From NCBI GenBank assembly GCA_011316305.1, contig SAUG01000055.1, forward strand, positions 124,001 to 188,000: DNA of 64,000 nt, written 5' to 3'. The notes under the pieces were generated by a model, which was not told the DNA's origin, did not search any database, and was given only the letters and a program-made list of their open reading frames with translations. Every line of letters begins with the position of its first letter. Within the stretch, counting starts at the first letter, position 1. Shown here one piece after another: positions 1-11,622 of the stretch. Source of the stretch: Rusavskia elegans. Its lineage: Eukaryota > Ascomycota > Lecanoromycetes > Teloschistales > Teloschistaceae. Position numbers and translations under genes: made by a program.

Positions 1-13
1 TTACTCCCACAAC

Positions 14-940
14 ATGTTCACTACCCTCTACCGACCGAGCGGGCAACAGATCCAAGATATTCTGGAGATGCTGGCGGATGAAAAGGGTCTCCCTAAGCGA
101 GGATGGTCCAGCGACTGGGTCGCCCGTCAATGGACCGCTTGCCATGATATTGTAGCCCAAGCTGTCTCTACTATTCACAATACAGATACCAGCAAGCTCG
201 CTGTGTGGCTCTTCGGTGATTTCGCCCCTGGGGCTGTTTCGAGATGGGACGAATGGGATCCTTGGGCACTCAAGCCTTTTCCTAGCAATGACCCTTACGG
301 CTTCTACATCGTCGCCTTCCAACGCCGCGAAGATTCAACGTGTGGAGCTAACGCTAGACTCCCTACCGAACGCAGCTGAAATCCTGCCGCTGTTCACCGA
401 GATCCTCAAGCAACATGTCAAGGGGCTGCGGAAGTTGGTCATCAGTAGGTTGATTGCCATTTTCAACTGCCTTTACAATCTTTATCACTGCTTTTACGAC
501 CTCTGCCACCTGTCTTCACATCTATGGTCCTTTTCGGTCACATCGCTTCATAAACGAGAGCTAATGCGCAAGTTTTAGACTTTGACCGCATCAACGACTA
601 CGGCTCCACGATGGAATTCGATGAACGAAACGAGTATCAGGCCATACACGCTATCGCCTTCTTCAGTGAGCTGAGGACCCTCGTGAAGCACCTTCCACAC
701 CTGCAAGAAATCGAATTGTTCTCCTGCGCCGATGAAATGAGAGAAATGGCCAACGCTGTCCTCAACGAGAAGCGTACAGGTGTGACAGTGGACCTGGAAA
801 AGAAATGGGCTACCCTGTTTGAGGAAGCAGCGGTCCGCCTGCTTGCAATACCGGAGATCGCCAATGGATCTTGCATAGGATATCGTGCTGAGGAGTACAT
901 CTATTTGCCCAATTGGCAGAGGAGTGCCAGGAATGACTGA
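14..940 (+). CDS. Unknown protein, multi-exon, 5' end probably outside window
   Basis: I do not recognise the family. Proposed exons are 14-215, 286-444 and 579-940. The second intron (445-578) is well supported: it starts GTAGGT, has a GCTAATG branch-like site 15 bases before TTTTAG, and joins two open frames in phase 1, giving an exon that runs through residues MEFDERNEY to the stop at 938-940. The first junction is weaker. A 70-base intron 216-285 (GTGATT to CCTAG, phase 1) connects the frames, but a frameshift would do the same. The frame is open upstream of the first ATG, so the true start may lie left of the window. The protein is rich in Leu, Glu and Ala with motifs such as QRVELTLDSLP and LPHLQEIELFS, which resemble repeat strands of fungal F-box/LRR-like proteins. 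That resemblance is only suggestive. Confidence 0.6.
445..578 (+). other. Intron of the first gene
   Basis: GTAGGT donor, GCTAATG branch-like site and TTTTAG acceptor. Removing these 134 bases keeps one open frame in phase 1 (split codon a|ac, Asn). Confidence 0.75.
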
Positions 941-2102
941 GAATGCTGAGCTACGTCATGGGGTTATGATCATCAAGATAGACTGCAATGGCTCTTAGTA
1001 GCAAGGGGAGTCGCTTCCGATGACAAAGATGTGGCTTTTGATATCAAGAGGCACGACTTTAGAAATCAGAAGACATACATAGCTTTCTAAATCAAGAGCT
1101 TCGCTATCAATACCACGAGTGTGCACCCCGCTGAATTCGGTTAATCAAAAAGTCGATACCGATTGTGGAAGCTCGGTAGATAGGAAGTCGATATGTCGTG
1201 AGCTCCATAATATAAGGCGTCAGCTAAAGGCCATTCACGCCCTTTCATGCCATCAAAACCTACCTCTCACCAAAAACAACGATACGAACCTCAATTATAC
1301 CAGGCTCATTACAAGAATCAAAACAGCCGCTATATAACATCCCACAGTCGACGAAAAGCGTATTCACACCCCGCTGGACACAAGGAGGGTCGGATATTCG
1401 TGCGTGAGTAAAGTCTTGCAGTCCTGCTTAAATCTGAGAGATATACTATATAAAAAGCTCATGACTTAAATATCAGGCATGAAATCTTTGATCTTAACCC
1501 GCTGTCAATGGGAATTGAGTTTTTGGCGATGCTAGATGGATATATTGATGGTGTCAATGCGATCTGGCTTATGGAGACTGTGGTTTGGGAGTTCGGCGGC
1601 GTTGGGTAGGGCGCTTTTGTGGGCTTGGGTTAGTTTGATGTTAAGATAGATTGTGTTGTTGATGATTTGACATTTTTGATTCCGTTGGTACTGTAACGCT
1701 CTGGATTGGAAAATATTGGATGCTAGGACAATTGATTGGGCTTATAGAATGTACTGTAGCCTGCATTGATACCCCCAGGCCCCAAATCCCATTTTGTTTC
1801 GCCCCATCTTCCCTTCCCACATCCCCAAGAAAGCTTACAAAGCTGGACACAAACCCTGCAGGCCTCATATACAGAGCTTCAAAGAATCTTGAAGAAGCAC
1901 ATACTTTGTCTCCCTCTTAGGCAGATCCTATGTCAGTCTACAATATATACCATACCGCTCATGCCCAATAGAGCTACCAAGACCCCATCCATGATCGAAA
2001 TGGACACACTACTCTTTCTCACGACGTATGAAACGATATTTGTTTGCTTAACGAAAGCACAGCTCGATCGGTGACTGAGTTTTGCGTTATGTACAGGCGG
2101 CT
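941..2102. other. Intergenic, nothing firm
   Basis: Normal-composition DNA between two convergent genes. Short open frames on both strands lack codon bias or recognisable motifs. The interval probably holds the 3' UTRs of both neighbours; no RNA gene was recognised. Confidence 0.5.
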
Positions 2103-3033
2103 TCAAATGGGCCCCTCTTGAATGCGCCCTTTCTTGTAGATATAAGACATCTTCTCCAATTCCCAATCTCTCCATTTCTTAAATTCATACATATTGACAA
2201 GCTGGATCGTCAATTCCGTCCTGTCCCTGGTCAGCGACCGCATCGCCTTCATGAACCTCGTGTTCCGTTCCGAGGGTTTAGTTAGTATCAGCTTCTTGAG
2301 CTGGGGCAGCCGATCTGGTTCCAATTGTAGGGCTTCCAATGCTGCCCCGCTGAATTCGGACGAGGTGTCTCTGGATTTAGTGATTTCCAGCGATGTCAGA
2401 TTGGCACAATACCGAGAAAAAGCTGTTAGTGCCTCCTCGGTGAGGCTTGTTGCACCCTGAAGCTGGACCTTCTTCAATTTCGGGCATGCTTTAGCCAGAC
2501 GAACGACAGCTTCATCAGTCAAGGAGCTTGCACTGTTGCGCGCGCCGTAGGAGACATCCTCGTAATTGAAGATAAAAGCTGTAAGGTTTCCGCAAATCCT
2601 GGGTTCTGAAGCTAAGAGTTGGTCGATGTGCTTACTGCAATGGGTACTGTGCATCAGTATAGCTCGGTTGCGTAAGATCTAGAATCATTTACTTTGTCAA
2701 GGCGAAACCACTACCCAATGTTATCTTTCTGGTCGATGTTCCAATCTTTAGGTGATACCCTTCATCCCAATCGCCCCTGTCGTCTTGGAACACTGCATTG
2801 CTTTCTCCCCTTCCTAAGGGTTTCGCCCGCTCCGTTTTTGGGATTTCCGAAGTCGGTGCCGGCACCACCTGTGTTGTTGCAGTAGTCGGACTTGACACAT
2901 CTACTGAGGGACCCGCCAGCATTCCGGATTCGAACTTGGTGACCCTGTCAGCGCTTCCATGGAATCCATAGGCGAAGAGTGAGTTGCTACTAGCGGCGGA
3001 CTGATTCTTTTTGGTGGTTCGCAAGGGCGGCAT
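2103..3033 (-). CDS. Leucine-rich-repeat (RNI/F-box-LRR-like) protein
   Basis: Minus-strand gene of two exons, 3033-2693 and 2634-2103, about 290 residues. The intron has donor GTAAAT (high end 2692). Two in-phase acceptors are possible: TTGCAG giving intron 2635-2692 (58 bases) or CACAG giving 2647-2692 (46 bases); the longer is more typical. A TACTGATG branch-like site fits either. The N-terminal ~110 residues are Ser/Thr/Pro-rich and probably disordered. The C-terminal half has cysteine-type LRRs: LTDEAVVRLAKACPKLKKVQ, then LTEEALTAFSRYCANLTSLE, then LPQLKKLILTKPS. This spacing is typical of ribonuclease-inhibitor-like and F-box/LRR proteins that bind partner proteins, often for ubiquitination. 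No F-box was recognised, so the partner and role are unknown. The start ATG is the first in the frame and lies about 200 bp from the RIP block. Confidence 0.78.
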
Positions 3034-3229
3034 AGCGAGTGCGGATACTGTCGATAGATTTTATCGTACAATAATATCAATGAAGTTTCAAGTTGCAGAG
3101 TTGCGAACGACGAACGCGTACAGAGTACGCGACGAACGTGTTAAACCCGGATTGCAATCTCCGGTCGCTGAGTCACATAGAGCAGCTTCTTAGCGGCGTT
3201 TAATCCTGGCTCCACGCTATACTTCTTTA
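3034..3229. other. Promoter-proximal region and edge of GC-balanced DNA
   Basis: Upstream of the minus-strand LRR gene. Composition changes abruptly at about 3210-3290 from mixed sequence to AT-rich DNA with few CA/TG. No clear TATA box was seen. Confidence 0.4.
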
Positions 3230-4578
3230 ATACTAGGATAGCGGCGTCGCGTTCCACTAGAACGTCCACTCTAGAAATACTATATTATAAAAAAAACTCT
3301 GATCGATAGATATTATATTATTTTAAAAAAATACTATAAAAATTACCAAAAAGTATTATAATATAATTAGTTTTATAAAAAAATATAGCGTAACCGAGTT
3401 TATTAAATAGAAATAACTATTATATATTTTCCAATCATTAACGCTATTTATATAAATCGTTTCCGATATTTTCAACGTTTCTACTAATTTTAATTCGGAT
3501 AAAAAAGATACGAAATTTCTAAAGTTATTTAATATAATTAGTCTATTCGAAATAGCTAATAATAATTACGAAGTACGTAGCATTTAGCTTTAACGTTGAT
3601 AATTTTACTATCTCTTACAAAATTTAATTTTTTTTAATTATCTTTATTGTTAAATTTCTTTTTATTATTTTTACCGCCGTTATAGTTATTATAATCTCGA
3701 TTTTTTTTAGCTATATCTAAATACATCTATTAGTAATATTATACTGTTACAAGTAATCTATAGAATCGAAGCCGAGGAAAGCGAATATCTCGAGAAAAAA
3801 AGATTACGAGATAGAAATCAAAGAATAAATAAACGTTCTCGACGCCTCGATAGTACTATAAGTAAAAATAGCGAATATCTATATATCATACGTTTATTTA
3901 GCAATGCAAACGATAACAATAATAAAAATTAAATAAATCGAAGTCGGCGGACGAAAAAAAGACGGAATTATAGAAAAATAATAATAAAGAAAAAAAACAA
4001 GATATAATACGTATTGAATAATTACTAAAATATAAAACAAAAGATTCGATAATATTAAATCAAATAGCTAATTAGCTCGCGTGTAAATAGAATAAAAAAA
4101 AGTAAAATATATACGAAATAAAAGATTTAAATAATTATATTCGATAAAAAATACGAAAAAAAAATAGAATAACGGAATAAAAACGGACTATTTTATATAA
4201 TTATAAATACTTTAACAGATATTATTTTTTCAAAAAATTTCTATAATGTTTTTTTAGTAATATCTAAAAATCTTTTTAGTAATTATATAATATCTACGAT
4301 TAATATTTTAAAAAACAACGGATATTTATATATAAAAGTATTTTTTCGACAATAGATAAAAATATAAAAGTCGAATAATAGTTTTAAAATAAAATATTCT
4401 AGATTTTTAATCTATTTAATATCGATTTTTTTCATTAAATTTTTTCGACGAATATTTATTTCCGAATAAAATTATAGAAATTTTTTTAATTTTTTTTTTA
4501 ATAATTTCGACAAACTTTTATTAAATCGATTTTAATATTTATAAATTTTTTAAATTTTTTTTAAAATATCGTATCGAA

Positions 4579-4946
4579 TAGACTGGCCGGTTCGGATCGA
4601 ATTTCCGTCGAATTGTCGGATACCCGATTCGATTTTAGTAATCCGATCCGGATCCGACCTAATTACATTATATATTTAATATATTATACTTTTTTAGATA
4701 AATAAAAACAATATATCTAGATAATATTTTTAGTTTTACTACGGACTTTCTAGCTAGCGTAGTTAATTAATTAGAATTTTTTTAGTAAATTTAAAAAAAC
4801 GTTATACTAGTTTTATATCTTTATACTAGAATTCAATACTAAAATCTAGTTTTAACGGATTAGATCGGATTACGATTTAGGATTTAAAATCCGGTCGAAT
4901 CGGGTTAGCTAACCCGGATTTAAAATCCGATCCGACGGCCAGTCTA
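4579..4946. mobile_element. hAT-like miniature element A1 (368 bp)
   Basis: Terminal inverted repeats TAGACTGGCCG... and ...CGGCCAGTCTA, flanked by a perfect 8-bp duplication GTATCGAA (4571-4578 and 4947-4954). 8-bp duplications are typical of hAT transposons. The arms are GC-rich (repeated CCGATCCG-type words) with an AT-rich centre. No coding capacity. Confidence 0.88.
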
Positions 4947-5373
4947 GTATCGAAACTAGATAGCTATTAATAATTTTAAACAAAAATTTTTAAAGTTTTA
5001 ATAATTCAATATAACTAAATTTTCGTATATTTTAGAAGTATTTTAAATAGAAAAGATCGATATTTCGATATCTATAGATTTCTAGTAGAGATTTTCTATA
5101 GAATTATCTTTAATAAATGTTAAATTTTCTATTAATAGATTCGGTCTACGAAGAAAACGAATCTATTATAGCCAGTATATATACCGTATACGTTCTATTG
5201 TCGTAATTTAAACCAAATAGAAAAAATGTTGATTTTTATCTATATCGCTGTCAACGATTTTGGATTTCGATCGCGCGATCATCGACGACGTTACCAGCAA
5301 ATAGACTGCCATGTACTTTTTATTATACGAGATAAAATACGTAGATAACCGTCTGTATTTATATTTTAGTTTA

Positions 5374-5740
5374 ATGCTTTGAAAGAAAATTCAGTATTGA
5401 TTATTCAGTTCAAGCTGATCTAAATACAGAAGAATTTAAATCAATTTTAATCGATTTAATAGATTTAAAGAAAGCTCGTCTTAAAATTTCCATCTTTGAC
5501 GATCGGTACCGACTGCCATATACGGTGGTCGGCGAAAAAGACAAACCGTTGTTGTTTATAATTATCGACAATATAGATATTGGCTTTTTCTTTAAACGAT
5601 TGATATTTTACTTGTCGAATCTTTGTCTGCGTATATTACGATCGACGCGGATTTACCGCACATTTTATATCGATACAAATTTCAAAGAATATTTTTTCAA
5701 TTCTAATTTATTTAACCAAAATTTAAATAATATAATATAA
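5374..5740 (+). other. Open frame of ~122 codons in a less mutated patch, unknown
   Basis: From about 5200 to 5760 CA and TG dinucleotides reappear and one frame stays open for about 122 codons ending at 5740. The predicted peptide is rich in Ile, Phe, Leu and Asp (for example GEKDKPLLFIIIDNIDIGFF) and I do not recognise it. The frame is closed at its 5' side by a TAA. It could be a fragment of host sequence or of a younger element; a functional gene is unlikely. Confidence 0.3.
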
Positions 5741-6877
5741 TATAATAAATGCGATATAAAATCTACCGAAAACATTATAAATAAAATTTATTTAAAGTAA
5801 TAACTAATCTAGATCTTTCGTAGTAAATGAAAATAAATTATTAGAAAAAGTATTAAAAATAAATTAAATTAAAAGTTCTAGATTTATAATAACTAATCAA
5901 ATTGCTTTTAGAAAGATAAAAAAAGAAACGTTCGATATAAAAAAAATAAATAAAAGACGTATATTAATAATCTTTTAAATACGTCATTGAATAGAAATTC
6001 CCGCGACGCGTACGTATTATATCTTTATTGGCATTCGAATCCGGATATCGAAAGAAATACTTTTAGTATATATCGAGCGAAAATAATACGTATCCGTTAT
6101 ATAAATTGTTAGCGGAAGCGCTACTACAATAGATTATTTAAAAAAGATTTTCTTTTAAATAGACCGATTTTGTTAGTAGAATTTGAATATCTAAAAAATA
6201 TATTTCTATTAAAAATCTATATTAGAAATATATAAATTTTAATATATCGTTATTTTCTACTAAAAATACCGTTGAAAATTTAAAAATTTTAATTATTATA
6301 AAATATTAAAATTTTATAACTTTTATTTTCGATATCGCTAGTAGCGATCTAGTTTTAATATAAATTTTTATAAAAATTAAATCGATCTTTTAATAATAAA
6401 ATAAATCTGATTTAAAACTAATAAAATTATTATAAAAAATATAAAAAATTCAAGAGTTTTATTCGACAGTAAATTTTTGCTTAAGTTATTTTTTAGTATC
6501 TAGATATAAATATTGAGTTTACTATTACTTTTATATCTAAATGTTTAGATTTTCGATATAATATATCTTGAATAATTATTCCAGTGAAATACGACGTTGT
6601 TGTTTTAAAGTTTACGGAATATAGCGTGGAATCAAAGTTAAACGCCGTTAAAAAAAAAGACGGATTCTATAAATTCAATAATTTTATTTATATTAAACGC
6701 CAAATCATTTAATTAATAACTGCGACTATAGATTTTCTAGCATTTAAATATAGAATAAAATTATCAAATCTATCATTACTTGTATATCAACGATATCAAT
6801 ATACTATTTAATTTAAAAAAATCAATCTATATTTTCGAAATATTGAATATCGTTTGTTAAACGATATTTAGTTAATT

Positions 6878-7000
6878 TGTTTTGGTTTTGATACCCGGTA
6901 AACCAATGGTTAGATGAATAAATTAAAGGGAAGTATACTAGTATCGAATGTACGATAGTAGAATATATATTTGAAATAAATTAATATAAATACAGTTCTA
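6878..7000 (-). mobile_element. Family C terminal fragment
   Basis: The stretch starting TTTTGATACCCGG and continuing with AAACCAATGG matches, in reverse complement, the A-rich end of C4 (62230-62314). Only about 120 bp is recognisable. Confidence 0.55.
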
Positions 7001-7194
7001 TGAATTTTTTATTTAAATTTACTTAGTAATATAAAGTATTATTCTACCGATAATTTAACTAACGTAGAAATTTATATAGATAAATATATTTCGCAGTTAT
7101 CGCTTTTTCTTTTTCTTTTCTTATTAGTAATATAAACTCTGTAATATTATATCCTCGTAGATACTACGACTTACTAAAATCCTTTATATATATC

Positions 7195-10100
7195 TAGATT
7201 GATTATCGAGTCGAGTTTCGAATCCGAATTAGAAATACCGACCCGATTCGAATCGATTCCGACTTTTCTAGATATCGAACTAAATCTAGATCGAATCTAG
7301 GAACCAGGGTTTAATCTACTAATATCGTTAAAACCTCTTTTCCAATATTATAATATAAAATATTCTCAACTTTTACTATATAATTATATTATAATATTAA
7401 TTCTTTAAATACTATTTGGATAAATATCGATATTTTATTACTAAATGGTAAATAATAATTAAACAAATATTTATATATTTATAGTGTTTTTTTATATTAT
7501 TTATTATTTAAATATAAACTGTATCAATCTTAGAACTAATATAAAATATCTAATACTTTAATTAATTTTTATCTATTCGTTTTCAAGATCGATATATCTA
7601 GTAAGGTTTTAGAAAACGATTTTTTTTAAATAAAATCTATTCTAGCTAGTTTATAAACTAGACGGTAAGCCGATCTATAAATATTATATTATTTAATATT
7701 AATTAATTATATAGAAAATAAAAATAGATTATTAAAAATATAGCTAATAAAATTTTAACCGATTATCTAATACTAGTTTTTTAGATTAATAATAGGTATA
7801 TTTAATAGAATTTAGATTACTATAAAGAGTTCGAATATTAGTAGTCTAGTATTTCTATAGCAACTAGTATTAAAAATAAAATCTATAGAAAACTAGTTAA
7901 TTTTTTCTAATCGAAAAGAACTATAGAATATATATAGTCAAAATAGTAGTATAAATTATAATAAATAGCTTTTTTAATAGTTAGTTTTCCTAAAATTATA
8001 TATAAAAACTATTGTAAAATTATCGACTATTTTAAAACCTTTAACTTTTTCAATATATCTACTATAAAAATACATTTTAATACTTTAATTTATTAATAAA
8101 CTAAACGATATAATTTATAGTCTTTTATTAAAATAATATTAATCCGCGTAAATAAATAAAGGTAAATTATAATAGTAATATAAAGTTTATTTTAATTATA
8201 AAAAAAGAGCTATATTAAAATCGATTCTATTTTAAACTAAATTATATATAATTAATATCTATATAAAACTTTTTTAGATCTAAATCTACTAGTTAGAACT
8301 ATCGAAAATAAAAAATTTAAATAACTACTATAAATACTTCGTCTAGATATAAAGTTTATTGGCTATATATAATTTATATAGATAGTTCTATAGTTTTAAA
8401 TAGCTATAAAACTATCCGCGTGTAAATTAAATCTAATTTAAAAACTTTAGAATATATTTCTTTTATATTAAATAACTAGATAAATCTTTAAAAAGTCGTA
8501 TATTAAGAAGTATTTATATACTAGATTAATATTTAATATTAACTTTAAAAACGTCTAATTAGATTTTTATCTTTTTCTATTAATTATTCTAGCTATTTAT
8601 AATACTAGAAATTATTAAAGTTTTTAGAATCTTTCAATTTTAGATAGAAGCTTTTTAATATTATTACGGATAATACTATTTCTAATAATACATTAAAAAA
8701 AGAATTTAAAAAAGCTTTTATTTAATTCAAGTACCGATAAAATCGAATCTAAAATTTCCTATTTTATTTAGTTTATATAATTAATCTAATAGCTCGAAAC
8801 TTTATTAAAACTATTGGATTATAAATAAATAGTAATCATTTTATCTAAAAACAAAATAATAAATAAATTAAAAATATTAGTACTAGTTTATTTAGTATTA
8901 TAAAAAAGATAATAAATATAGATAATATAAAATTAGAAATTTTGAAACTAATATTTAGTTTAGATTTATATTATTATAGTCTATATTTCTACTTTTCTTT
9001 AATATAAATTTCCTTTCAAAGAAATTTAGAAAAGGGTCGATTTTAATTTCTAATCTAGAAATATAATTTAAGATATCCATTATTCGATAGAATTCGATAA
9101 ATTTTATAATTCGTCGAATATATTGATTATTTATTTACTCTATTTTATTAATATATTTATAAAAGAAAATTAATAAAATCTATAAATATACAAGATTCAT
9201 TTTAATATAGATAAATATTAATTTCTATTTTTATAGATAATATACTATAGTTGTTTTATAAAGTGATTTTATCAGTTTTATAAACTATAAATATTAGAAA
9301 TTATATTATATTTCGACTTTATAGTATTATTTTCGATTATCTTTTTAGAATAGAAAAAGTAGTTCGATTATTAAACTATATAAATAAAAAAATAAGATTA
9401 ATAGCTTATATTAATATTGATATTAAATTTATAAAAAACTATTTTTATATTGAAAGAAAAAATGGACTAATTTATATTTTTATAAATATTCTAGATTCTA
9501 TAATAAAATTCAGCCTTTATCGAAATTAAAATAACGAAGATAATAATAAAAAAATAGAAGATTTTTTAAAATATAAAAATAGATATCGAATCGAATTCAA
9601 AAAGTATTTTACTAAATATTGTAGAGCTTTTATTGATCTAGTAAAGCCTAGAACCCGCTATATAGAAAAAAATAAAGTAATATAAAAAAAATATATTATA
9701 ATTTTACTAATTAGTTTAAAGCCTATTTTATTTACTTTAAATAATAATTTTTAATAATTCTAGTATTTTCGAGTTGCTATTTTCGAAGTTAATCGATATC
9801 TTTATATTAATACTACTAAAGATAATCTAAATTAGATATTTTAGAAAAATAATATTTGAAACTTTTTGAAACTAATATAGATAGTTTATAATACTTTTAA
9901 TTACCTAATATCTTCGGTAGAAATAAAGCGAACTTTTAGTTTTATAAAAAGAGTTTATCGGTAGAATTAAATCTAAATAATCCTAGAAAATATAGAATAG
10001 ATAATAATAATTAAATACTATAATCGTACTATAGATTAAAAAATAAAAAAAACTTTAAAAAAACTTTAGAAAATATATAATCGAATATAACTAGAAAATA
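7195..10100 (+). mobile_element. Eroded hAT transposase element E1 (approximate bounds)
   Basis: The forward strand retains recognisable coding in a RIP-degraded context. At about 9600-9720 the reading KYFTKYCRAFIDLV and what follows is open, and at 9904-10060 a stretch reads LISSVEIKRTFSFIKRVYR, which fits the hAT C-terminal dimerisation motif (family pattern P-A-S-S-x-x-x-E-R-x-F-S). Many Trp/Gln codons have become stops, so no protein is made. A GC-rich arm at 7195-7310 resembles the inverted-repeat arm of miniature family B and may be the left end. The right end was not found. A related reverse-strand copy (E2) lies at about 22640-25766. Confidence 0.6.
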
Positions 10101-10297
10101 GAATATTATTTCGGGAAAAAGATCTTTTTAAAAAGAAATTAGAAAGTATTTTAAATAGATTAAAATAAATATTTTATAGTTTAGTATTAAATAGAGTATT
10201 TTACCGCTTTATATTATTAAAAATATTTATTATAAATAATATAATATATTTAAATTAATAATTATTTATAAAAATTATAGTATTCGACTATTTAATA

Positions 10298-10381
10298 TAA
10301 TTATAAATTAGGTTAAATTGGGTTATAGATTTTAATTTAAAAATTCGATTCGAAAATCTAATTTAATCCGAATTATAATTA
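10298..10381. mobile_element. 84-bp palindromic mini-element
   Basis: Arms TAATTATAAATTAGG and (reverse complement) TAATTATAATTCGG face each other across a short centre. Direct repeats TATTTAATA flank it at 10289-10297 and 10382-10390, as expected of a very short MITE. Confidence 0.55.
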
Positions 10382-11087
10382 TATTTAATAGTTAAATATT
10401 AAAGTAATTATAAATAATATAAAATAGTAATATCTTCTATTTAATACTAGATTATATAATATTTATCGATAAATATTAGTTTATATACCGATAATATATA
10501 AATAGTATTATTTTCCTCTAAATAATTCTATAAATATATATTTTTTTTCTAGAATTTTTAATTCTTTAGAATTTATTATTAACTAGCTATCGTTATAATT
10601 CTAGCTATACTTCTAAATTCTATATTAATCTTTTAATAAACTAGATATCTTTTTACTAAATAGTTTTACGCTTAATATAGATTATAGCTAGTTAATAATC
10701 TATAAAAATAAAAAATAGTCAAATATATATAGTAATAAAGTAAAAAAATATATTTATTTATTAGGAAAGTAATTATATATTCTTCTATTATATTTTAGAA
10801 AACTACTAATATTATATTTTATATTCCATCGATTTTCCTATTTATATTTATAATAGCGATATCAGTAAAGATATCGCGATATAGTCTAGTAAAAAGTATT
10901 TTAGAAATAAAAGATTCGAAATCATTTTAATATCTATAGATTTTTTAAAAAATAACGGTTCTAAAGTTCTATTTATATTTTTTAATAGATTATTAGCTAG
11001 ACTACTTAGAATATATCATTAGAATATTACCGGTATTATAATATTTTAAGATTTTTTTTACTTTTCTTTTTATTTTTTCTAATTTTA

Positions 11088-11622
11088 TATTATAGGGCTA
11101 CCTGGAAGATTTGGTATTTCCAAAAATTAGTTGGACTTATTAGTATATCTATAAACGAAGATATAACGGGTAATTATTTAAATTAAATTAAAAACAAGTT
11201 AGTTCGATTACTAAAATAATATATAGCGAGACCTAAAAAATTAAATATAAACTATAAAGGCGTCGAGTTCGAGATCTATATAGATAAATAAAATCCTTTA
11301 CTACTTAGCTTATTTATAGACTAAAATAACGAAAATAGCTTTATTTTAGAGTATTTACTTACTAAAACTACTAAAATTAAAGGTATTAATAGTATTTATT
11401 TACTAAAACTACTAAGATTTAAGGTATTTATAATATTTACTTACTAAAACTACTAAATATAAAGATATTTATAGTATTTATTTACTAAAACTATTAAAAT
11501 ACTCGCTAGTATTAATATCTAGGCCGTCCTATATATCTTTACCTATTAAAGCGTAATAGAAAATCTAGTACTATATTAAATACTATCGCGTTACCTAAAA
11601 TATACCGCCTGTATCTATAATA
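11088..11622 (-). repeat. G2 LTR (3' LTR in element orientation)
   Basis: 535 bp, aligned end to end with 17334-17826. Contains four units of a ~41-bp tandem repeat built around TTACTAAAACTACTAAA; the partner LTR has three, which accounts for the 42-bp length difference. Confidence 0.85.

Noticed and set aside
1641..2074. Short open frames on both strands between the first two genes
   Set aside because: No codon bias, no motif, mutually overlapping; likely UTR/intergenic.
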